From Cymbidium sinense (taxonomy: Eukaryota; Streptophyta; Magnoliopsida; Asparagales; Orchidaceae): DNA of 64,000 bases. Position numbers and translations under genes: made by a program. Of this stretch, positions 10,835 to 23,949 are shown in pieces. The notes below the pieces were generated by a model. The model had not been told where the DNA came from. It worked only from the letters and a program-made list of their open reading frames with translations, and did no database searches. The stretch is from NCBI GenBank assembly GCA_021442155.1, contig CM038221.1:32703906-32767905 (forward strand), read 5' to 3'. Each line of letters begins with the position of its first letter. Position 1 is the first letter of the stretch.

Positions 10835-13340
10835 AATATAATTCATTTTTAGAAATAAAATTTATAAATATTTAAAAAATGCAGAAAATAAATATGATTT
10901 TAGAAAATAACATAAAAATAAAACAAAATAAAATAACTCAACAAAATTTGACCCAAAGAGATGCTAGCAACAACTAAATTATTTATTGCGAGTTAGAGAC
11001 ACCAAGGAAAGTAATCTCAGTCTCTCATCCTACCCACCGGCAATCTGAACGCTCTTAACAAGAAATTCCATAAATTGCATGACGTGTAGGGGCATCAAAA
11101 AAGTTAATAATTTGTAAATAGTTCATGTTTGACTCATTAAGTAGCTCATATTCGACTCATTTGTTAAGCAAAATACTAATAAATATTTTAAGCTCAATTT
11201 ATAAACGAGTTGTAAGAAATATAAATGAGAATATTTCATTTATATATTTTAAGCTCAAATCATTCATTTATGATTTGAATTTATATTTCATTTATATATG
11301 TGAATATATATGAGAATATAAATGGGTTGTAAGAGAATTTTATGAATTTGAATTGATTTGAAGATGATTTAGTCTAAGTCCTTAAGAGAAAATCAAAGTG
11401 ACTTAGGAAAGATTTGTGAATTTGGATTTTGACTTTTGGATTTAGTTTGATTGATTTTAATTTATATTTCATGTATATGTGAATATGAGAATATAAATGA
11501 GTTAAAAAAATTTCATGACTTTGAATTGATTTGAAGATGATTTAAGCTAAATCCTTAAGGGAAATTAAGGACTTAGGAAAGATTTTGAACTTGGAATTTC
11601 AATCATGGATTTCAATCATGGGTTTCAATCATGTGGCATTGATTTGAGTTTGGGAGTAAATCAATTAAGCTGGAATTGATTTAAGTTTGATATTGATTCG
11701 ATTTAGAGTTTGACTTGAAGGAATAAAGCGAGGAATGTGGTTCAAGCTGTAGGGTAGGCAAATTTTCCTAACACCTCTAAGGCATGACTTATTCCTATGG
11801 CTAACTCTTCTAAGTCTCTAAGGTTGAATGTCCACATAATCACTAGATGTCTCTTAAGACTAATGATCCCTTAAAATTTAAGAGAAGTCTTATGTCTAAG
11901 ATGGAGGAGTTGAGAACTCATTCTAAAAATGAGGTCAACACTGCCCATCTTTCTCCATTCGATCTAAGCTCACCAGAGGTTGGATTGGGATCAAATTGAT
12001 CCCGCACCATCAAGAGAAGAAGGCAAGCACATCCAATGGTAAAAAATGCATGACATACAAATTTCTTTGGAAAAGGACCAACCACTTTTTCCTAAACCAA
12101 CAGTTTTGAAGAATTACCTCACCGGAGCTGATGTCCGGTGGTGGGATCGACCGGGGTATCTTCACCTAGTTGAGGCGAAGTTCTCTTGAGAAGCTTGGAC
12201 CTCAATTTGAAGTGAGCCACTCGAACGACCAATCCACGCACGTAGGAGCTTCGGCTTCGATCAAACTTGGACTTTTGGTGGCTTGGAAGCTTTAGAAATG
12301 ATTTGGTATTGCTCGACGAGGTGTGGTGATGTTGTGTGCAAGGTTGATTGTGGTTTGATGGAGGATTGAGAAAATGGGACTTCAGATTGGCCTCCCCTAT
12401 TTTGGTTGTATAATGGAGAAAGAAATGCTAGCTCGAGAGGCTTTGGAACACTCTAGGAAACTCTATGGTATTTTGAAATCACTAAAGGGGCTCTCCTAGT
12501 GCGAATGGTCATGTTTGTCGCTCGAATTGAGGATGGACGGGATATGTCTCTAAATTTTTATTGATTTGCTACCATCGAGGTGTCGGAGGGGTCGATGTCA
12601 GCTCCATGTGGCTCTCCAGGATTGGAGGAAACTGTCTAAATATGAAATTTTTCATTTCGTAAACCGACTGTGCTTAAGCGCTTAGATATTTCTCAAACTT
12701 TTTTTGCACGAGTTTTAGCACCGTGACGCTGATCTCACTATCTTTTGCTTTTGTGTGCCCCGATACTAGTGTTGCAGCATTGTTTTCTCCAGATTACTGG
12801 TACAAATCCATGAATTATAATGGCATGGCAGCGTCCTTCTAATGTCGAAGTATTGTCTTCTCTCTCTCTAAACTAAGACCTCCATAGTCTTTGTTAGGAG
12901 ATAAAGATTAAGCATGTAAAACCAGTTTGAGTATTTCAGAGCATACACAGAATAAATGAAAATAAAGTAAAAGCAATCACCCAAAAAAACACAAGATTTA
13001 ATGTCGAAAAAACTCGAGAATAGGAAAAAATTATAGAGCCATACCACAAAGAAATCCATTATGAAAAAAAACTGAGGAAAAAATACGCAAATTACGTTTC
13101 ACTTCAGTTACTTTAAGGAACTTCACTTCACTCTTACCCACAAGGGAAATGAAGAAAAAGATTCTAAAAAACTAGAGAAAATCTTCTAACAAGAAGTCTC
13201 TAGCACTGCCACGATTTAGGCCTTAGCATTAACATCATTATCCTCTAGACTTTTCTATATATTGCTCACTAGTGTTTAATAAGATTGTCTCCCACAAGGC
13301 CACTTTATCTTCCTAGTGCAAAACCTACGATCAAGTGTCG
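10835..13340. other. Non-coding stretch of arm A
   Basis: No gene is recognised. At about 11205-11600 a segment of roughly 190 bp is repeated twice in tandem (shared blocks TTGAATTGATTTGAAGATGA and GACTTAGGAAAGATTT). The stretch 11930-12700 is less AT-rich but has no open frame worth reporting. The mirrored copy lies at about 23950-26497. Confidence 0.6.
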
Positions 13341-13440
13341 NNNNNNNNNNNNNNNNNNNNNNNNNNNNNNNNNNNNNNNNNNNNNNNNNNNNNNNNNNNN
13401 NNNNNNNNNNNNNNNNNNNNNNNNNNNNNNNNNNNNNNNN
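13341..13440. other. Assembly gap (100 N)
   Basis: Exactly 100 N, the usual length of a gap of unknown size. It hides both the inner end of arm A and the start of block B. Open frames drawn across it are not real. Confidence 0.99.
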
Positions 13441-13444
13441 AAGA

Positions 13445-15000
13445 AAATAAACATAGCTAATGAACACATGTTCGAGAATGACTATATTCAGCCCGCATGA
13501 CAAGACAAGAATGAGATGAACAATTGAATTTTGATGGCCTCTAATATTCTATCTTTCGGAAGAGAATTTTATTTCACGACTTAATTGAGAGGATGTGTTT
13601 CCATGATAAAAGACAGCTTAAATTTACTATTCAGGGTTGGTCCATCACAAATAACGTTGAGTAACTAACATGTGACTCCAACAAGGTGAGGTTTATTATA
13701 CTTTGCATACATAATGTCATCCAGAGGTACATGTGGTATTTACATCGTGCAAGCAAGAGGTGGGTGGTGCCCGAGGATATCTAGTATAGGTGCCCCACAT
13801 GTACTCATTCGATATTGAGTACCGACACAAGCAAAGGCACCTCACAGTTTATCGCCTACAGCCTGTGATTAGATATCAGTTGGATTTGAAGCCTAGGGAA
13901 ATTATTGGTATGGAATCAAAATCTTAACGTTAGGGTTTCTTATATGAAAGCTTGGGATGCAGAAAAGACTATACTTTTTTTGACATTGGGAAGAGTAATA
14001 TCATTCATTGGATCATTTCATGACAATTTATGTGCGTTTTATCACGTCAGTATTAGTCAAGTGAATATGGTCATTTTCAACGCATATTCAGGTCATTTGG
14101 GCCATCAATTATTAGTTGGAAATCTTGCATACCAGTCTTAAGTCTTGATTGCATATTTCTGTTGGGTAAGTACAGGAACTCTTCTTACTAGCTTGAGATT
14201 GATGCAAATAATGACTTATATCCTAGCATTTATAATAGTTGAAGCAGAATGCAATGAGTCCTGGCCTTGGTTTATTAGGACATTATATGACTTGATTCCG
14301 CTTATATGTACTTGGGCTAATTTATGTATTATTTTGATCGACATTCAGCTTAGTATGTGGGTGCATCAATTTTTTCCTGGCTAAGCATCGCACGCGTCAT
14401 CTTAGAGAGAATTTAAGGCATGCAAAACTATGGGTATTTCTGATGTTGAGTTTATCTTCAAAAGATGTATGTGGAAGGTAAGACAAATTACATTCACACC
14501 TTTACCCGTTACATGACGCATATCGAATATCAAAATGGAGGTCGATTGGTTGCTTGCTAGAGATGTAGCTAAGTGGTCATTGACTCATGATTGGATATCA
14601 TTATGGTACCATGACCACTAACCAGAGTGTTTCAACGGCGAAGTGGGAATGGATTCAAGCTCTAATCACATATATTTATTACAATCTTGTATCAATTTTC
14701 ACCAAATGCCTTGAGGCAGCTTCTGATTTGATAGGCAAACTGATTCGATATTTGCACTGCATGTCAAGGTGATGCTGCTGATTAGATTTATTGTATGTCT
14801 CTATGGACATGTGTATGTAGGACGTGTCTATTATGTAGGGCTGTTATTTACTTCTGAGCTATAGTTGATTATTTACTAATGTTGTTCACTTTTGAGCAAT
14901 GTGTTCTTGTTAGTGTGTAGTTCTAAGCTATTTTTTCTATAATGTTGTAGTTTACCTCTAATATTTTATGTTTTTATGGTATTGACATGTATTTGTAGAA
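13445..15000 (+). pseudogene. MULE (Mutator-like) transposase, degenerate, copy B
   Basis: Three-frame reading gives remains of a plant MuDR-type transposase: NEHMFEN, then LIERMCFHDKRQLKFTI (the MuDR N-terminal domain), a damaged CIHN...W.LHRASKRWVV segment, VSYMKAWDAEKTI, and towards the C-terminus SSNHIYLLQSCINF in one frame and ALITYIYYNLVSIFTKCLEA in another. Stops and frameshifts are frequent and the start is lost in the gap. Copy B' at 44780-47560 is the direct duplicate and keeps more of the N-terminal part. In this family the transposase acts on long terminal inverted repeats; none was found. It is followed by a plant mobile domain, an arrangement known for some plant MULEs. Confidence 0.8.
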
Positions 15001-16110
15001 GTTGTGCACCGAATAGGTCAAATGGAAACTGAGGAAGGTGGAGCAGGTAGATGTCGGCGTAAATGCCGAACCGAGGAGCCTCCGAGACTCCCGCACTACC
15101 GAGGTACACCCCAGCATCGCCTCATTGCGTGGCAGACACATGGCTGCACATCCAGATCTGGTATGATTTATTATTTGTCAAAGCTAGCTCAATGCAAATG
15201 CATTTTTTTATTAATTCCTCTATTCATATCTTGTAGGCAAAAGTTCTTGAGGCAGCATCACATCTTCTGATGTTTAGAGAGTGGCGATGAACTACCCCAG
15301 ATTTATGGATGGACTACGTGATGTTGGGCTAGATTATGTTTCACAGCTCCAATATATCAGACTTGATCACCACTTGCTTATAGCTCTAGTTGAGAGCTAG
15401 TCACCACAGACGAACACATTTCATTTTGCACTTGGTGAGATGACAGTTACTTTGCAGGACGTGGCCATGATTCTAAGTGTACAGATTGATGGGTCTCTTA
15501 TTATCGGACCTAGTGTGATAGGGGAGGGTAAGCGATAGTTCTCATTGTTGTGATGAGCTCAGAAGCATCCGAGCATCGATGTTATCATGATCCGATCGCC
15601 ACATGTGACATCCACGTTTCGCATGGGGAAGGAGCATGCACGGACTTTCTTACCTTTGCGTTGGCTGCGGTGAACATTTTATAGAGACTCATACTTAGAT
15701 CTATCGGATGTTGACTTTCTGATGCACCTCAGAGCTTACATTTTGTTCACTATTCGCTGCTTCCTTCTGGTAGATACATCTAGGTTTGAGGTTCATTTGA
15801 AGTACTTACCACTACTGGAGGATTTGAGCTTGTGGGTACTCCTATGAGCTCGTGTTAGCATATTTGTACATGGAGTTGAATGAGGCCACAAGATCGAAAC
15901 AGACCAACACGGCAGGATGTCTGCACCTACTACAGGTTAGGTCTTGGGAGCATGTACATGTTGGACGACCCGCATTGCAGGTACCCTTTCCAGTAGAGTT
16001 GGATGGGCTGAGCGTTGGTTGCAGGTGAAATGAGGGTTACCTAAGAGAGATGACACCAGCCCATGTTAAAGTTTATAGAGATGAGCTTGATGGGCTACTA
16101 TAGAGTCAGG
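15000..16110 (+). pseudogene. Plant mobile domain (PMD) protein, degenerate
   Basis: A basic linker (GRCRRKCRTEEPPRLPHYRG, 15046-15105) precedes a plant mobile domain (MAIN/MAIL-type, Pfam PMD). From about 15285 the frames read GLRDVGLDYVSQLQYIRLDH, TNTFHFALGEMTVTLQDVAM, LSVQIDGS, then LPLRW, DSYLDLSDVDFLMHLRAYIL and FEVHLKYLPLLEDLS. The TFHF...GE.T.TLQDVA...IDG motif is diagnostic. In-frame stops and frameshifts are present. Host PMD proteins such as MAIN and MAIL1 act in gene silencing; transposon copies sit next to MULE transposases, as here. The duplicate B' stops just as the PMD starts (about 47940), and a third diverged PMD is on the minus strand at 60340-62190. Confidence 0.85.
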
Positions 16111-17154
16111 TATGACTAAGTGCACAATTTATTCATATTGACACCTCTACAATTATATATATGTCATTTAATTAACTATGGAGGCTCCATAAAGAGAGTT
16201 TTAGAACCTCTTTTAATATAAATCCTACTTTACTCATCCATATAAAGCAGGGGAAAAATCTCTGGTACATTTGATGACTCATCATGCCATAGGAGTCCTT
16301 ATTAGGTGATTAGATCTATTGAAAGGTGATGTCTTTATCTTTCGAGATAGTACATCATACCTCAATGTCATACTTGATCACTTCAATAAGTAACCCCTAC
16401 GATCTGCGTGGTGTCTCCACCCCCCATACATACATTCCAAAAATAAACACCATAGAGTTACATGTGCTCATGGGATTAACATTATATTTTAAATGTTATA
16501 CCAAGATCCATGCGATGATGAATAGTAATATGTTAATATAAAAAGGTTAAGATATATTAACTAAAAATTTGATTATGATGAATCTCAAAGTTATTAAATT
16601 TATTTTGAGATGAGTATAACTATATTTTTTATTGATTACTCATCATTCCACCTATATTAATGTAAATACATCAATATTGAGAGTCATTGTAGTTAAAATT
16701 TTGGTTAAAATATTCTAATGTAATTTGATCGTATATCATGGGCCCATATTTTATCATATATTATATGAACAAATTTTAGTAGGAAGTAATCAATAAATGT
16801 TTTTTTATGAAAAAATAAAATATTTAAAATATATGATAATATATAAATATATTTTAAATACTATACTATAAAAATGGTGGGGTTCTTTTTATAAATTAAT
16901 TTTAAAATTTTAAAACTAGTTTAAATTTAACAAAAATTAATAGAAAAATTCATTTAAAACTAAGTTTATATTAGTTCAAGACAAAATATAACAATAAAAA
17001 CTATGTATAGTGATGATATGTATATTAAATTAGACAATGCATGGATTAGAGAAATAATGCTTATTTTTTAATTATGAAATGCAATTTTATTGAAAAAACT
17101 AAATAATTATAATTTTCTATAATCACATTTTAGTGCGATTATTGTTACAATTTA
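16111..17154. other. AT-rich spacer, nothing recognised
   Basis: No coding or structural feature could be supported between the PMD remnant and the start of the C repeat. An ORF at 16326-16541 has no recognisable domain. Confidence 0.5.
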
Positions 17155-19267
17155 AACAAACACGTATTTGGTAAAATATGATAAATTTATAATTATCTAA
17201 TTAAATTTTTTTTAAAATAATATAATAATCATATAAATTATATAAATATTAAATAAGATAAAAAGTTTTAATATTACAAGGACAAAAAATATTTATATAA
17301 AGTTTTAATATACAATAATGGAATAATAATGGAAAATAGTGATAATCTATCAACAGTGATAAATCAATAATGATTGTTGGTTATAATCATCTGCATTGAG
17401 TGTCGATACATAAAAAAAATTTTGAATTTGTAAGCTCTCTCTAAGTTATATTCCTTTTATATGAAGATTGTGGTTTATTTAAAATTTTCTAGAATAATAT
17501 TTTAATAGTCTTAACTAAAATTTGAAAATGCTCCATAATAGAGTAGGAAGAGAAAAATTATTGTGATGTAAAGATAATCATGCACATGAAAAAAGTAATA
17601 TACTAGATATGCATAATAATTATATTTATTTAATGACTTATATATAAATCATTGATCAAGTATATCATCACATGAACATGAATACATATAAATGATAAGA
17701 AATATGTAAATAAGTAAACTAAATTATAGATCAATTGGACACATTTGATTTTTATTCGATTTAGCTACCCTTGACCTGCATTAACACTTAACCCAACTTG
17801 GCACTATGATCATCATTAGAACTTATTACAATAAACAACTCCCTTCAATTTGATGAGTAAGAAAATAAATCTTCTTATATGAACTTCCTCCTTAATGTAT
17901 CTAATAAAGACATACCAACATTTCTATTTAATGTAAAAGTTAGCTACTCTTAGATGCCACCATTTAGTCATATCATTCCTTCTTAATGAAAAATAACATA
18001 CTCCTACCATACTCCTCTAGACATTGAAATAATCTATACAATCAAACTAAATCTAACTTAATGGCTAATTTGAATTAGATTTTATTGCATGATTCTTGAT
18101 CATATGTATGATGGTTAATTACATTGGTTGATAAGGTATATAATCCTTAGTATGATTAACTACATGATATACAAAACATATAAATGTATAGATTTATGTT
18201 CCCATAGTTTTCAATAAAGACCATAATTATTTTTGTCTAATGATATTATCGGTATTTAATCAATCGATATCATATAAATAAAGTTTAAACTAAATTTGAT
18301 ATAACTATAAATAAATAAATTTTGTAATTCATTGTGTTTATCTCTTATTGACGTGCTTTGCAAATATAATTTTGGCATATTTATCATAAAACTTATCTTA
18401 GACATTTGACTTAAAGCCTATTGAGAGAACGATTGTAGCTTAAAACCTACCGTCAACTAATATTTCATTAAATCAATCGCAAATGAGTAATGCTAGTTTT
18501 AGCACTTGTCTTATCACCCATCCAATTCGGGGAAATACAAACTAATTTCCCCTCAACTATCAACTAATACAAACTAATTACCATTGGTCTCGCCCATTAT
18601 TAAGAGAATGATTAAATCAATCATTTATCATCATTTAGTAAAACCTAGATATTATAAAGCTTTTACATTGCCACAAAATGACATATTTTTTTATAGTTTA
18701 TATTCACTATATTATGTTAGCACTTTATCTAATTATGGAGTTAAACACCTCTTATAATTTTTAATTTTTAATAGTGAAATTATTTCATTGCACGTAATTT
18801 TTATATAATGATAAAAAGATAAATTCATTCTCTAGCATATAACATTGATAATGACGAGATAATTAAGATGAAATAATCTCGCCCATATATATAGGCAGAT
18901 ATATATATGTATTTTTATTATAACCTTCTACCATTCTAAAATTTTAAATGAGCCAACGCAAATATATAATAATTTAGTTTTGAGGATGAAATTTAAGAGA
19001 TAATTGAGTAAATTTTGAATGAAAAAATTTATGATTGGACTTCTTAATCTAAATTATATAAAAATAAACTTAAAGTTATTGAATTTATTTCAAGATTATT
19101 ATAATATAAATTTATGTATTATATAATATTAATTTTAAAGAACAAATTATTAAATTTTTATATAAATTATATTAAAATATTTTATTATAATTTTCTTTAA
19201 ATATAAATTTCAAAACAAAATTGCCACTCTTCATAAAGTTCTCCTGGAGAGAAAGTCGCCTGATCGA

Positions 19268-20160
19268 ATGCATTCAAATCCGCCAGAGGAAAGGCAACAC
19301 GCAATCAAAAAGAGTGGAGAGAGAGATAGAGATCCGCTAACTCGTACACGTAGAAACCCGATGGCTTACCATGCGGATGCTTATACCGTCCCTATTACAC
19401 ATAAAATTCAGAATATTCCTCCGTTCAAATCATCAATATCATCAGTCCCCAAGAGCTTCTCTCCTCCCCCTCTTCCCCTATTCGCCCCATCATACTTCTC
19501 TCGCGCGCTATCCCTTTTCTTTAAACTTATATTTCTTCCATTTGCCGATCATTATTTTCCGTTTCCATCAATGGCAATCTGGGTGAGGTTCCTGCCGCCA
19601 CAGCCCCACGACCTTCCCACCAATGCGCTCTATCGCGAGTTCCAATCCAGCCTAGGCTTCATAACTTTGATTTCTGCTTCTCAAGACGTAGGTAGTCCCG
19701 CCTCGAAGGCGTTACCAGGGGTGAGATTATCTCCGGCCAGCCATAATCTAATCGACGCCTCCACTAGCCTTCCTCACCGATCTGACGGCTATCATGTTGG
19801 CCGATGACGCGTGGGGCAAATATCCCGTCGTGAAATCACCGTGCTTACTTCCACGTAACGAGTCCAAACCTCAACGGAAGCCCCTACGAGCACCTTTGCC
19901 GAGCTACATCTCGCATTTATTCATTCATTCTTCAAAGAATGTGAATCGACCGTGTAATAGGACAACGGTGGTGATTAAAAACACCACCGCTTCTCCTCCG
20001 CCAACCGCAGAGAAGAACGCGGAGAAGAGTAACTCGTCCCCGGTCCAAAACTTTGAGGACCTAAGATCTCGATTCACCTCTCTCGAGAACAGATCAAAGA
20101 GGACATCCAGATATCGATCGGATCGCCCCTAGCCGCACCCTAAAGCGACCCGAATTGTAC
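19268..20160 (+). pseudogene. Exon-like cassette of unknown origin, copy 1
   Basis: A G+C-richer island in AT-rich DNA with a 179-codon open frame (19268-19807), then further short frames to about 20130. A pyrimidine-rich leader (19450-19560) precedes ATGGCAATCTGGGTGAGG, whose ATG at 19570 is conserved in all three copies as the start of MA(I/V)-V-RF. Later parts align with SKPL-NMKPYEHL-RELHLVDLLDSF-type sequence in copy 3. I do not recognise the protein. The frame is not conserved from copy to copy, so all three look like decayed versions of a host exon or a transposon gene. Candidates are a captured gene fragment or the coding part of an unrecognised element. Confidence 0.45.
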
Positions 20161-20812
20161 AACGACCGATGTAAGTTCGTGACCTTAACCTAATTACTAG
20201 TCAATATTTTTATCTCATTTCTTTCTCTAATCTGCTTCCCCAAATTTTCAGCTTCAGAACTCTACCTGCTCGCTAACGTCCATCTCACCTAATACATATC
20301 GAATGTCAGATTAGCCTAACATTTTAAAGCTTCCAATCAGCTCTAACTATGCTCCAGGCACGCTTGATTTCTTTCGAGTTACAGCGAGAGTCTAATCCCA
20401 ACTATTCTTTGGTCATTCTTGGAGAAACAAAATAGAAAACTCCTCTCAAAATTTCAAATTGGATGCAATTAATTTGGTTTGTTCCGAACAATTGCAAATA
20501 TCTGAAAAAAATAGTGTTGAAGATACTCCAGAAGAATCTGGATGTCGTACGCTACAATTTTTTTTTCAAAAAGTCAAACAATAAAGAAGAATCAAGTTGG
20601 AAAATATAATTTTATGGCTGGAGATTCTAAAAAAAGCAGATCATAATATTCAACAACATTGTAGTATAGTGTCACCACCGTATTAAACGACGCAATATAT
20701 ATGATTGAGAGCTTGACTTTCAATTAAAGATCTTAAATTTAAAGCTTTTATATGTGCTATATATGAGTCTATCATTAAATTGGCTCAAATGTAAAAAAAG
20801 AAAATAAATGAA

Positions 20813-21019
20813 TTGATGATTTTCATGCATGAACACGATCTCGATTTTCAAAATGCCATAAAAGAAATGCTAAAGCTTTTAGGATGGCGACCTCGAGCCA
20901 TAATGTGTTACCCTTTCGATGGGATGAGTTTTTTTTATTTACGCTTTACGCGATACTACGTTTTGCCCCAAGGCCTGCCTTATTTCACCATCAAAAGAGA
21001 TTTACGTAATTGTGCTTAG
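20813..21019 (+). pseudogene. Short ORF within C unit, unknown
   Basis: A 68-codon frame reading MHEHDLDFQNAIKEML and GWRPRAIMCYPF. The corresponding place in the other copy (about 55120-55320) keeps similar DNA with MHEEDL and a frameshifted remainder. No domain is recognised and the frame is not conserved, so coding is doubtful. Confidence 0.25.
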
Positions 21020-22229
21020 TATCCTGAGGAAGCTATCTATTTGCTATTATTCTAAAAGTTCTTAACTTTCTGATGTTTATGATTATTAACTTATTAGAAA
21101 ATATTTTTTTAACCACCGCCTGAGTAGTATAGGATTTATATATATTTTATGATGGAGAGAGTGATTAGCATTTTCTTTATTATTGTTGTTTGTACTTTGT
21201 TGGTTAAACTCTAAATTTTTTTAAACCATGGTTTTTAAAGAACTTGTGATATGCTTTTGATGAGTTACATTGTGCTAATGATGTCATCATCTTTTTCATT
21301 TTTCATTCTTTTCATTGTAATATTAAATAAAGCAATATATATATAAAAGAAAGATAGCCCCAAAAAAGTGAGAAAATGCATATAGTATAAACTTGTTGTG
21401 TGCTAGGATATTCACAAATAATAAATAAATGAAATTTAGTATCTCAACTTTGTAAGAAGATCCAACAAATTTATAATTAAGAGAAGAATGGTAAGGAAAT
21501 AAAAGTTTTACATGGAAACTCAAAGGGAAAAATTATTGATTTTGTCCAATTAAAATAATTTCACTAATATATATTGACTATTATAAATGATAATCTTTTG
21601 TAGAGAATAGTAAAAAAATTATTTAGAATAAACTTCAATACTTTGATATTACTTTCAAGAAATTATATTATGGTATGCTCAATCTTTTGGAGGAGAGATC
21701 AATAAAAAAAGAAATTATTGTAATGGTAATGCTAATGCATAGATTTGATAAAAAAGGCGTTTGTTTAATTATAATACTAATGCAAAGAATCAACTTTTGT
21801 GTTTGAAATACATTTGTATTACTTGTGATGATATGTTTTAACATTGTGAGCAATGATAGAGGAAAAGTTGGCTAACATCAACTTTATTGTTACATATGTA
21901 TCAACCTTATAGTGATATATGCCCATATAAAGGTATATATGATATTATTACATTCAATAAAGTTTAGGATGATGGAAGATACAATAACTAGATTTCAAAG
22001 GTCAGTAATCATAGTTATTGTTGGAGGTCGATGATAAAATGTGATGGTGTTAGGATAGTGGTCAGTGATTTTAATTCAAAGATGGTAGTTGGGCAATTGT
22101 GGTTGTATGACATTGATTAGGTCATCATCAAGTAAAGTTTATTAAGATATTTTAGTCGCAATGCAATGGGAAACCACCGATATGGACAAATGATACATGG
22201 AAAACATCTATTTTAAAATATAGTATAAA

Positions 22230-23100
22230 ATACATATTTGATACAACATTTTTATAAATGTCTAATTTATAAAATTTAAAATAATATATAATAATGATAT
22301 AAATTATATAAATATCAAATAAGCCAAAAGTTATAATATTATACGGACAACAAAATATTGATATTTTACAATGTAAGAAATATGAGTAAATGATTAACAT
22401 ATTATGTTTAAATCAAAATAGAGTGTAAAGAAAGAGTAAATAATTACAAAAAATAATAGATATAATAAAAAATGATAAGTGATCAAATTCTAATGGTATC
22501 TTAAAATGAACAAGATATTAATAATTTTAGAGTATAGTATATACAAAATAATATATTTAGTATAGTATAACCAAACAAAATTTATTATTAAATTATACAT
22601 TTATTTAATATTTATAAAACTTAAACTTAATTATTTAGGACATATGTCTAACATGCATGTTAGAATTTTTTAAAAAAATTAGACATGCCAACATGTGTGG
22701 AGATCACCCGTGTTTGTGTCCAATATATGTTAGATACTTTGGTGCATCATAGTTATATGACCAGTAATTGAGTTAAAATGAGTGTTGTGATTATTGTCAT
22801 AGATGCTAGGAAACTTTAGTTGGGAGATAATGAAGGGTGATCATTATTGATTGTTGAGATGTAGAGTGTAGTGGTGGTAGATGAAATACATATTGATTGT
22901 TGGATAATGTGATTATAGTCAATCATTAGAAGACTGATTGTAGTCCGAATCAATTATAGTTGGATGATTGAAGTCATTTAATGTCGGTTGTTAGAGGTCA
23001 GTGATGGACATCGAAGCTATTATATTTGTGTGACTTTGGTGGTCACAAATGATGGAGGTTGAGACCATCATCAGTGATTGTTGGAGATCTCCTAGACGAT
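22230..23100. repeat. Partial second C unit and GTTGGAGGT-type repeats
   Basis: From about 22230 the DNA resembles the start of the C unit but is diverged and truncated. From 22700 to 23090 short degenerate motifs such as GATTGTTGGA and GGTCAGTGATGG recur, also seen at 22020-22140 and 56290-56410. No coding potential. Confidence 0.5.
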
Positions 23101-23949
23101 TTCACCCCAGAAGGAGACGACTCGCTCTCCTGAGAGGCAGACTCGATTTCACAACTTTTCCTTTCTGACAAGCTTGGGCAGTCGGATTCTCCACTGTGTG
23201 AACCCCGTCTTTGGGATCGATAGCTCTCTGGATCGACGGTTCCTAAAACCCAAATAGAGCCCTAGAACAAGTGGCAAGCTTCATATTCTTCGACGAAGGA
23301 GATTCCAAGGAAAAGGAGACTGAGGGATAAACCACCTTCTACCACCGCTGAAGAGGTTGTTGCGCCAACCAGGCCATGAAATCTTTGGACAAGAAGAGCT
23401 TCCTACTTTGCCCGATCGGAGAATGAAAGAAATCAATCCCCTAAACTGCTAATGGGAAAATACGATCTAGCCAAAACAAGTACACTAAGATCAATCGCCA
23501 AATAAAATGGCAAGCGAGTCATTTCTTTGTTTCATTATCCCAAGAAGAGATCGAAGAGGACTTTTATTGAAGACCCAAAAAGAGATCTAAGATTGTGCAG
23601 AAGCAACTCGATGTGATAAGAAATTTCAATTTCAGTGCCAAAAAAAATCCATTCTAGTTATATATTGTGTCTCCATTTTTAAATTTCTCAGTTCATCCTT
23701 GCAAGCGTTGTTCCCCAGCTTGTGGCTTTCTAAAGTTCAGCAGATGATTACAAAGTAGTCGAATGAGGCAATTATTCATTCTTCTTTCAAGTATTTCTAG
23801 CAAAATTTTCAATTGAGAATAACTGAAAATGATCTTCTTTGTGGAAGAAGCGAATTGTTTATGCATTCATAGAGCTTTTTGAGGAGAACTTGTTTAAGCA
23901 GTCCCTAAAGAAAAGTTTCTTGTGAGCAAAGCCTCAAAGCGGAGTACAC
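23100..23949. other. Unassigned spacer before arm A'
   Basis: Less AT-rich DNA (from about 23090) with no open frame of note. Its counterpart in arm A, if any, would fall in the gap at 13341-13440, so part of it may belong to the duplicated arm. Confidence 0.4.

Larger units (their letters stand above)
1..13340. repeat. Left arm (A) of a giant inverted duplication
   Basis: This whole stretch reappears in reverse complement at about 23950-42216. Base 1 pairs with about 42216, and the sequence just before the gap pairs with about 23950. Order of contents is mirrored: PIF/Harbinger remnant, 218-bp tandem repeat, LTR retrotransposon with its minisatellites, then AT-rich non-coding DNA. The arm is cut by the window start, since the match is still running at base 1. 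At the inner end it stops at the assembly gap, so neither true end is visible here. Differences between arms are scattered substitutions, many short indels, and one roughly 5-kb insertion present only in the other arm. Confidence 0.93.
17155..22230. repeat. C repeat unit (about 5 kb), copy 1
   Basis: This unit is found again in permuted form at 53668-59550: its first part (17155-20130) matches 56525-59550, and its second part (19390-22150) matches 53668-56450. At about 22230 the sequence begins to resemble the unit's own start again (shared AAATTATATAAATATC/T and TACAAGGAC/TACGGACA blocks after 22290), so the unit is tandemly arranged. It contains AT-rich DNA, a G+C-richer exon-like cassette (19268-20150) and a small ORF region (20813-21019). 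No transposase or reverse transcriptase was recognised. Confidence 0.75.

Noticed and set aside
13276..13503. Open frames crossing the N gap on both strands
   Set aside because: They consist mostly of unknown residues; an artefact of the gap.
19268..19807. Calling the 179-codon frame an intact gene
   Set aside because: The frame is not conserved in copies 2 and 3, and the ATG shared by all copies (19570) gives a different extent.
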